From Streptomyces sp. CB02366 (GTDB taxonomy: Bacteria > Actinomycetota > Actinomycetes > Streptomycetales > Streptomycetaceae): DNA of 64,000 nt. The position numbers and the translations under genes are program-made. The notes beneath the pieces were generated by a model. The model was not told where the DNA came from and ran no database searches. It saw nothing but the letters and a program-made list of their open reading frames with translations. The DNA is taken from the NCBI RefSeq assembly GCF_001905905.1, contig NZ_LIVT01000001.1, positions 372,001 through 436,000 of the forward strand, given 5' to 3'. Positions 16,588 to 22,623 of this stretch are shown piece by piece; the stretch's first letter is position 1; each line of letters begins with the position of its first letter.

Positions 16588-17469
16588 ATGAACGCGCTGG
16601 ATTCCGGGGCGGCCGAGCGACGGCGGCGGTTCGCCGAGGAGGCCCGGTCGCAGCGGCCGGACCTCGCCCTGCTGTGCCTGCTGCTGGGGGCGGAGGCCGG
16701 GCCGGTCGGCCCGGCCGAGGTCCGCCCGGTGGTCCCCGGGGAGGCCGATCCCGACCCGTACGGCATCGACGCCGCGCAGATCGAACTGGACCGGCTGGCG
16801 GGCCTGCTGCCGTACGGCTCCCGCTCCCCCGCCGACTGGGCCTCGGCGCTGGCCGGACTGCTGGGCGAGCGCTGCGGTTTCGGCGGCTCGTCGGCCGACT
16901 ACCAGCGGCTGGACTCCTCGTTGCTCCAGCAGGTACTGCGCCGCCGCCGGGGCTTGCCGATCCTGCTGTCCGTGGTCTGGATCGAGGTCGCCAGGAGGGC
17001 GGGCGCGCCGGTGTACGGGGTGGCGCTGCCCGGCCACTTCGTGGTCGGTTTCGGCGACCCGGAGCATCCGGTGCTGGCCGACCCGTTCGCCGGGGGCGCG
17101 CCGCTGACCGGCCAGGACGCGGAGCTGCTGGTCACGAGCGCGACCGGGGCGGCGCTCGACCTGGCGGCGATGACGCCCGCGCGCCCGCTGGAGATCGTGC
17201 TGCGCATCCTGAACAACGTCCGGGCGTGGGCGGCGGCCCGGCCGGAGCGCACCGACGTGGCGCTGTGGGCGGTGGAGTTGTCCCTGCTGCTGCCCTCGCG
17301 TCCGGCGCGGCTGCGCTACGAGCACGCCCAGCTCCTGGTCCAGCGCGGCGAGTTCCTGCGCGGGGCGGCGGAGATGGAGGAGTACGCGGAACTCCTCGAC
17401 GGCATCGAGCCGACGACGGCCGAGAACATCCGGCGCAAAGCCCACGCAGCGCGCGCCCTCCTCAACTGA
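16588..17469 (+). CDS. SirB1-type transglutaminase-like protein
   Basis: A 293-residue protein of the SirB1/transglutaminase-like group: YGIDAAQIELDRLAGLLP, then GERCGFGGSSADYQRLDSS and RRRGLPILLSVVWIEVARR, GVALPGHFVVGF and a C-terminal tetratricopeptide-like region (RYEHAQLLVQRGEFLRGAAE). The His of GHFVVGF is in the family's conserved core, while the expected catalytic Cys position is not clear, so enzymatic activity is doubtful. Function in Streptomyces is unknown. It follows the GNAT gene by 222 bases and may share its transcript. Confidence 0.8.
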   Translation: MNALDSGAAERRRRFAEEARSQRPDLALLCLLLGAEAGPVGPAEVRPVVPGEADPDPYGIDAAQIELDRLAGLLPYGSRSPADWASALAGLLGERCGFGGSSADYQRLDSSLLQQVLRRRRGLPILLSVVWIEVARRAGAPVYGVALPGHFVVGFGDPEHPVLADPFAGGAPLTGQDAELLVTSATGAALDLAAMTPARPLEIVLRILNNVRAWAAARPERTDVALWAVELSLLLPSRPARLRYEHAQLLVQRGEFLRGAAEMEEYAELLDGIEPTTAENIRRKAHAARALLN

Positions 17470-17503
17470 TTCCCCGCCGAACCGGCCGTCCGGCGGGGAA
17501 TCA
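17467..17503 (+). terminator. 13-bp stem-loop overlapping the SirB1 stop codon
   Basis: Bases 17467-17479 pair exactly with 17491-17503 with an 11-base loop; the TGA stop forms the base of the stem. It separates the SirB1 gene from amfR. Confidence 0.7.
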
Positions 17504-17760
17504 CCCGGCGCCCGGCCCGTCGGCGGACGGCCACGGGTGCCCGAATACCCAGGAAACAGCGGGACAGACGGGTCGGTGAGGGCTGTGCGCTCCCGATTTG
17601 CATCCGAACGCCCCCTTCCGCGCCCAACGGGGACACTATTCGGCCCGTTTGTCGGCGTACGTGAAGGCTCATGCGCTCAACTGGAACCGTCACCGGACGC
17701 ACACGACCCGTCGCGTTCCGCGTCGGACGGGCCGCAAGAGGAAGACTGAGGGCAGATTCC

Positions 17761-18366
17761 ATGACAACCGTGCTGCTGGTCCACACCGTGCCGTTGTGGC
17801 GCGCTTCGCTGGCCTCGCTGCTCTGCGCGGGACCGGGCATAGAGGTCCGGACCGCCGAACGCGACGCGATACGCGACGCCTTGGGCCGTTCCGGTCCGGA
17901 CGTGCTCCTCACCGACCTCGACTGTCCGGGCGCACTGGACGTCCTCGACGAGGTGAAGACGGTGACGGCCCCGCACGGCGGCCCGTACCCGCTCGCCGTG
18001 CTCACCCGCAGCGACCGGCCGCGCGGCCTGCGGCGGGCGTACGAGGCGGGGGCGCTCGGCTACATCGACAAGTACCGGCCGGTGGACGACCTGTCGGAGG
18101 TGATGCACAAGCTGGCGGACGGCGGACGGCACATCGACGAGTCGTTGGCGTTCAGCCTGTTGCAGGTGGCCGACATGCCGTTATCCCCCCGCGAGTTGAG
18201 CGTGCTCTCGATGGCCGAGGGGGGTGACACCGTGGCCGGGATCGCCGCTCGGCTCCACCTGACGCCGGGAACGGTGCGCAACTATCTGGCCGCCGCCATC
18301 CGCAAGTCCGGGGCGCGCAACCGGCTCGACGCGATCAGACGGGCGAAGGAGGCGGGCTGGATCTGA
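17761..18366 (+). CDS. amfR: AmfR/RamR-type LuxR-family regulator (atypical response regulator)
   Basis: Predicted activator of the amfTSBA operon. The 201-residue protein has a receiver-like domain (1-120) and a LuxR-type helix-turn-helix (about 140-200: LSPRELSVLSMAEGGDTV, LTPGTVRNYLAAAI). The receiver keeps the Asp of LLTDLD and a Lys in YIDKYR. The acidic pair after strand 1 is replaced (LLVHTVPLWR), so normal Mg-dependent phosphorylation is doubtful. Codon 141 is TTA (18181-18183), the rare bldA codon. The ATG at 17761 is preceded by GAGGG. Its 3' end overlaps the end of amfA by 32 bases on the opposite strand. Confidence 0.9.
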   Translation: MTTVLLVHTVPLWRASLASLLCAGPGIEVRTAERDAIRDALGRSGPDVLLTDLDCPGALDVLDEVKTVTAPHGGPYPLAVLTRSDRPRGLRRAYEAGALGYIDKYRPVDDLSEVMHKLADGGRHIDESLAFSLLQVADMPLSPRELSVLSMAEGGDTVAGIAARLHLTPGTVRNYLAAAIRKSGARNRLDAIRRAKEAGWI

Positions 18367-20533
18367 CGCCGGGCTCCTCGTCCGGTGCGACGGCCTCGCC
18401 CGGCCCCCCCCGACCGGTGGCGGCCGTGGTCTCCCGGCCGGAGCCGATCGACGCGCCCTGCCCCGTACCGACCGTCCCGTGCCGACCGGCGACGGCCACC
18501 GCGTCCCTCACCTCCTCCGGCCCCTGTGCTCCCCTCGCCCCCTCCGTCTCCGGCAGGGGGGCTCCGTCCGGCGCGTCCGCCTCCTCCGGCTCCCAGAGGC
18601 CGGCCAGGTCGCGGTAGAGGGCGCTGGAGAGCAGGAGTTCGCCGGGGGTGCCGCACCGGGTGCGCGGGCCGTCCATCACCAGGGTCCGCCCGGCGCGGCG
18701 GGCCGAGCTGAGCCGGTGGGCGACGACGACCAGGGCGCCCGGCAGGGCGGCGCACGCCAGCTCGGCCCGCGTCTCGGCGGCCGGGTCGAGCCGGCTGGTG
18801 GCCTCGTCCAGGATCAGCAGGGGCGGCGCGGCGAGGTAGGCCCGGCCCAGGGCGACGAGTTGCCGTTCGCCCTGGGAGAGCCGGCCCGGTTCGACCTCCG
18901 CGTCGAGGGAGCCGAGCCGGGAGAGCAGCGCCTCCAGGCCGATCGCGTCCGCCATGGCCGCGATCTCCCGGTCGCGGGCGTCGGGGCGGAGGTAGCGGAG
19001 GTTGTCCCGCAGGGTGCCGCTGAACACATAGGCGTGCTGGGGCAGCAGCACCCGTACGGAGGTGGCGTCGGCCTGCCGCACCGGCCGCCCCCGCCAGCGC
19101 ACCGCTCCCCCGGTGGGCCGTTCGACCCCGGCGAGGACGGCGGCCAGGGTGGACTTGCCGCTGCCGCTCGGTCCGACGACCGCCAGGTGCTCCCCCTCCC
19201 CGATCGTCAGGGAGAGCCGGTCCAGGACCGGGTGGGCGCGGGGGCCGTACGCGAAGGTGACCTCGTGGAGTTCGGCGACCGGGGCCCCGCGGGACGGCGG
19301 GGGGACGGCGGCGGGTGCGGACGGCGGGTCGTCGGCGGGCGGGGGCGGCGCGTCCGTGAAGCGGTCCAGGACGACGACGAGGCGGCCCCCGGCCGTGCCC
19401 AGCATCGTCATGAGCGCCTGGACGGCGGGGGCGAGCGCCTGGGTGAGGTAGGTCAGCGCGCCGACGAGCGCGCCCGGGGTCAGCCCGTTCCGCAGCAGCC
19501 AGGGCGCCGCCAGGAGCAGCAGGAGCGGGGGGAACCGGCCGCAGACGGCGAGCGCCAGCACCCGTACGGCCGACCAGCGGGCCAGCGACCGGGAGGCGGC
19601 GAGCTGCGCGGCGGCGAGGCCCCGGGACTCCTCCACGGTCCGCTCGGCGGCCCCGGCGGCGGCGATGTCGCGCACGGAGGCGGCCAGCTCGCCCGCGTGC
19701 GCCGCGTACGCCTCGTCGGCCGCGAGGTAGGCGCGCTGGCGGGCGGCCATGGGCGGCAGGGTGCCGAGGAACAGCGCGGTCCCCAGCACCAGCGGCGGCG
19801 CGACGACCAGGAGGAGGGCGGGCGAGAGCGCGAGCAGGCCGGTGACGGCCCCGGCGGCGGTGAACGCGAACGAGCGCAGCGTCAGGACGAGTCCGGCCCA
19901 GCCGTCCCGGGCGATCTCACTCTGATGAGTGACCTGGGAGAGGGACCGGGTGCTGACGTCGCCGGAGCGGCCGAGTGCGCCGGACAGCGCCCGGGACACG
20001 GCGCGCCGGACCAGTCCGTCGCGCAGCGGCTCCACCAGGTCCGCGAGCCGGCCGAACACCCCGCGGGCGGCGAGCACGGAGGGCAGGACGGCGACCGCGG
20101 CGAGGGCCAGCCAGAGGAGGCCGGCCGCCGGGCGGCCGGCCAGGAAGCCGTCGTCGAGCGCCCGGGCGACCCCGTACCCGCTGAGGAAGGTCTGCGCGAA
20201 CTCCAGCAGGGACCAGCCGGCCAGCCGCAGGACCGCCCCGGCGCGCGCCCGCAGGAAGGGCCGGGCCTCACGGCTGACGCGGCGCAGGGCGGTGTCGCGC
20301 CGGGGCGGCGTCACCCCGGCGTGCACGCCCTCGCCCCGCACGGTGTCGGCCCGCCCGGGGCGGCGCCGCACGCCCCGGCGCCCGGGGTGCGCCGTGGGGT
20401 CGGGCACGCGCTCCCCCGGGGGGCGCGGTGCGTCGTCCCGCGCGCCCCTGCCCGGCGCGGTGTCGCGCCCGGCGCGCGGTGCCGCGTCCTTCCCGGCGCC
20501 GTCCCCGCCGCCGTGCTCCCCCGTCGGGTTCAT
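18335..20533 (-). CDS. amfA: AmfA/RamB-type ABC exporter half-transporter
   Basis: One half of the exporter for the AmfS lanthipeptide: a 732-residue type I ABC protein with an N-terminal low-complexity extension (about 90 residues). A six-helix membrane domain (about 95-390) and a nucleotide-binding domain follow, with Walker A GPSGSGKST (about 456), signature LSQGERQLVALG and Walker B LLILDEATSRLD. About 90 disordered Gly/Glu-rich residues follow the ATPase domain. The ATG at 20533 overlaps the amfB stop (ATGA). The annotated gene is the last of the operon and runs 32 bases into the 3' end of amfR. Confidence 0.9.
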   Translation of the reverse strand: MNPTGEHGGGDGAGKDAAPRAGRDTAPGRGARDDAPRPPGERVPDPTAHPGRRGVRRRPGRADTVRGEGVHAGVTPPRRDTALRRVSREARPFLRARAGAVLRLAGWSLLEFAQTFLSGYGVARALDDGFLAGRPAAGLLWLALAAVAVLPSVLAARGVFGRLADLVEPLRDGLVRRAVSRALSGALGRSGDVSTRSLSQVTHQSEIARDGWAGLVLTLRSFAFTAAGAVTGLLALSPALLLVVAPPLVLGTALFLGTLPPMAARQRAYLAADEAYAAHAGELAASVRDIAAAGAAERTVEESRGLAAAQLAASRSLARWSAVRVLALAVCGRFPPLLLLLAAPWLLRNGLTPGALVGALTYLTQALAPAVQALMTMLGTAGGRLVVVLDRFTDAPPPPADDPPSAPAAVPPPSRGAPVAELHEVTFAYGPRAHPVLDRLSLTIGEGEHLAVVGPSGSGKSTLAAVLAGVERPTGGAVRWRGRPVRQADATSVRVLLPQHAYVFSGTLRDNLRYLRPDARDREIAAMADAIGLEALLSRLGSLDAEVEPGRLSQGERQLVALGRAYLAAPPLLILDEATSRLDPAAETRAELACAALPGALVVVAHRLSSARRAGRTLVMDGPRTRCGTPGELLLSSALYRDLAGLWEPEEADAPDGAPLPETEGARGAQGPEEVRDAVAVAGRHGTVGTGQGASIGSGRETTAATGRGGPGEAVAPDEEPGVRSSPPPSPV

Positions 20534-22275
20534 CGGGCCGCCTCCGCTCCGGTCTGCTCCGGGTGTGCGTCCGGGGGGTCGCCGCGGAAGACCGCCCGGT
20601 AGTCCGGGTCCGCCCACAGCTCGTCGTGGCGGCCGGTCGCGCGGAGCCGTCCGTCCTCCAGCCAGGCGACCCGGTCCGCCCGCGCGGCCGAGGACAGCCG
20701 GTGGGCGACGATGATCCGGGTGCAGCTCCCGGCCCGTGCGTCGAGGGCGCGGCGGACGTGGTGCTCGGTCACGGTGTCGAGGCTCGACAGCGCGTCGTCG
20801 AGGATCAGCAGTCGGCCCGGGTGGGCGAACGCGCGTGCCAGGCCAAGCCGTTGGCGTTCGCCGCCGGAGAGCGGGGCGTCGGCGGCCGGGGTGGCGTAGC
20901 CGTCCGGGAGCAGGGCCACGAACCCGTCGGCGCGGGCCGCGCGGGCCGCTTCGCGCACCGCGTCGGGCGGGGCGGTCCAGGGTCCGTAGGCGATCGTGTC
21001 CTCGACGGTGGTCCCGGGGAGGGCGGGCCGGGCGAAGGCGTACGCCACCTCACGGCGCAGGCGGGCCGGTTCCATGCCGTCCATCGGGACGCCGTCCAGC
21101 AGCACGGCGCCGGTGTCCGGGTCCAGCAGCCGCCCGGCGACCGCGGCCAGCTGCGACTTGCCGGAACCGGAGCGTCCGACGACGGCCAGGGACGTGCCGC
21201 CGGGCACGGTCAGGTGGACGCCGCTCAGCAGTGGTTCGCCGTCCTGTTCCACGCCGACGTCCCGGAGTTCGAGGTGGCCGGGGGCGTGGGGGACCGGTCC
21301 GAGGCCCCGGTGCGGGAGCGGGGCGAGGGCGAGGAGGGGTTCGAGGGCGTCGGCGGCGGCGCGGCTGCGGGCCAGGGCGCCGAGCGCGCCGGTCAGGGAG
21401 CCGATACCGACCGCGAGGCTCGCGTAGCGGGAGGCGGCGACCAGGTCCCCGACGCCGATCGCGCCCGCCCCGAGGCGGAGTCCGGCGGCCGCCAGGACCA
21501 GCAGCATGAGCAGGGGCAGCAGGAGTCCGCTGCGGCCGACCGCCCGCCCGTACACCTCCCAGGTGCGTCTGCCGTGTTGGGCGAGGGTGGTCAGGGGTTC
21601 CAGGACGCGGCGGTGTTCGCGGGCGGCGGTGCGGGCGGCACGGATGGTGTCGGCGCCTTCCAGCGCCTCGGTGAGCCGGTGGGCGATGAGCGACTGGGCG
21701 CGCTGGTAGTCGGCTCCGGCGTCGGCGGTGCCCCGGGTGAAGGCGCGCAGGAGGAGGACGAGGAGGGGCGCGCCCACCAGGAGGGCGGCGGCCGTCCACA
21801 CGTCGATGAGGAGGAGGCCGACGAGCGCGCCGAGGGGGAGCAGGACGCCCGCGACGGCTCCGGCGGCGGTGGCGGGCGCGGAGGCGGCGTCGGCGGTGCG
21901 CGCGGTGAGCCGGGCGGTGAGGTCGCCGGTGGGCAGGGCGAGGGCGCGGCGTGGCTCGGCGGCCAGGAGGCGGGCGGCGGTATGGGTGCGCAGGGACGCG
22001 GTGAGCTTGGCGGTGGTGGTCGTGCCGGTCACGGCGGCCGCCGCGTCGAAGCCGGTCTCGGCGAGGGTCAGCGCGGCGCAGAGCAGCAGCCAGGACCAGG
22101 GCGCGGGCCCGCCCGAGACGAGCCGGTCGACGGTGTGGCCGAGGGCGGCGGGCAGGGCGAGGGCGGCGAGCGCGCCGCCGGTGGAGCAGAGGAACAGCCA
22201 GGTGAGGGCGGCCGGATGCCGCCGGGCGAGCCGCCGGACGCCGGATGCCCGGCCCGGACGGGGACGCAGCGGCAC
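20530..22275 (-). CDS. amfB: AmfB/RamA-type ABC exporter half-transporter
   Basis: Partner half of the AmfS exporter, 581 residues: membrane domain first (helices from about residue 20, TWLFLCSTGGALAALALP), then an ATPase domain with Walker A GRSGSGKSQ (about 368), signature LSGGERQRLGLARAF and Walker B LLILDDALSSLD. The residue after the Walker B Asp is Asp, not the usual catalytic Glu, so this nucleotide site is probably weak, as in many heterodimeric exporters. I chose the GTG at 22275, which has GAAAGG 7 bases upstream and lies downstream of the stem-loop after amfS; an ATG at 22452 would overlap amfS. Confidence 0.88.
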   Translation of the reverse strand: MPLRPRPGRASGVRRLARRHPAALTWLFLCSTGGALAALALPAALGHTVDRLVSGGPAPWSWLLLCAALTLAETGFDAAAAVTGTTTTAKLTASLRTHTAARLLAAEPRRALALPTGDLTARLTARTADAASAPATAAGAVAGVLLPLGALVGLLLIDVWTAAALLVGAPLLVLLLRAFTRGTADAGADYQRAQSLIAHRLTEALEGADTIRAARTAAREHRRVLEPLTTLAQHGRRTWEVYGRAVGRSGLLLPLLMLLVLAAAGLRLGAGAIGVGDLVAASRYASLAVGIGSLTGALGALARSRAAADALEPLLALAPLPHRGLGPVPHAPGHLELRDVGVEQDGEPLLSGVHLTVPGGTSLAVVGRSGSGKSQLAAVAGRLLDPDTGAVLLDGVPMDGMEPARLRREVAYAFARPALPGTTVEDTIAYGPWTAPPDAVREAARAARADGFVALLPDGYATPAADAPLSGGERQRLGLARAFAHPGRLLILDDALSSLDTVTEHHVRRALDARAGSCTRIIVAHRLSSAARADRVAWLEDGRLRATGRHDELWADPDYRAVFRGDPPDAHPEQTGAEAAR

Positions 22276-22401
22276 GGGGTCGCCTTTCCGGTCGGCGGGA
22301 CGGCTTGGGGGCTTCCCCGTCGCCTTCGGGCCGTCGGGAGGCCCTGGCGGGGGCCCGGCGCCGCCGTACCGGGCGGCGGGACGGCCCCTGGGGGCACGTG
22401 G

Positions 22402-22442
22402 CCGGCCGGCCCATCGGCGGACATCGCCGATGGGCCGGCCGG
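22402..22442 (-). terminator. Stem-loop between amfS and amfB (attenuator)
   Basis: Bases 22402-22419 pair exactly with 22425-22442 around a 5-base loop, an 18-bp GC-rich stem beginning 6 bases past the amfS stop. Placed inside the operon, it likely stops most transcripts so that the peptide mRNA exceeds exporter mRNA. Confidence 0.8.
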
Positions 22443-22448
22443 GATGGG

Positions 22449-22580
22449 TCACGGGGTGCAGAGGACCACGCTGAGGGAGCTGTACTCACAGACCAGCAGC
22501 GAGACCTGGCTGCCCGTGGCGAGCTCGCCGAACGAGTCCTCGGCCGGGGTGTCCATCGCCTGAAGGTCGAGAAGCGCCAT
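22449..22580 (-). CDS. amfS: AmfS/SapB-type class III lanthipeptide precursor, 43 aa
   Basis: The precursor of the extracellular surfactant peptide that helps aerial hyphae leave the wet surface. It begins MALLDLQAMDTPAED, the leader containing the LLDLQ motif that class III synthetases recognise. The probable 22-residue core starts at TGSQVSLLVC and ends SSLSVVLCTP. It contains two S-x2-S-x3-C motifs (SQVSLLVC and SSLSVVLC), each able to form a lanthionine or labionin ring plus a dehydroalanine. AAAGGA lies 7 bases before the ATG. Its size is below usual gene-calling limits. It sits between amfT (43 bases upstream) and the stem-loop. From memory the sequence equals or nearly equals S. griseus AmfS. 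Confidence 0.95.
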   Translation of the reverse strand: MALLDLQAMDTPAEDSFGELATGSQVSLLVCEYSSLSVVLCTP

Positions 22581-22623
22581 GATGATGTCCTTTCGGGGAC
22601 GGTTGTCGTACAGAACGGTGTTG

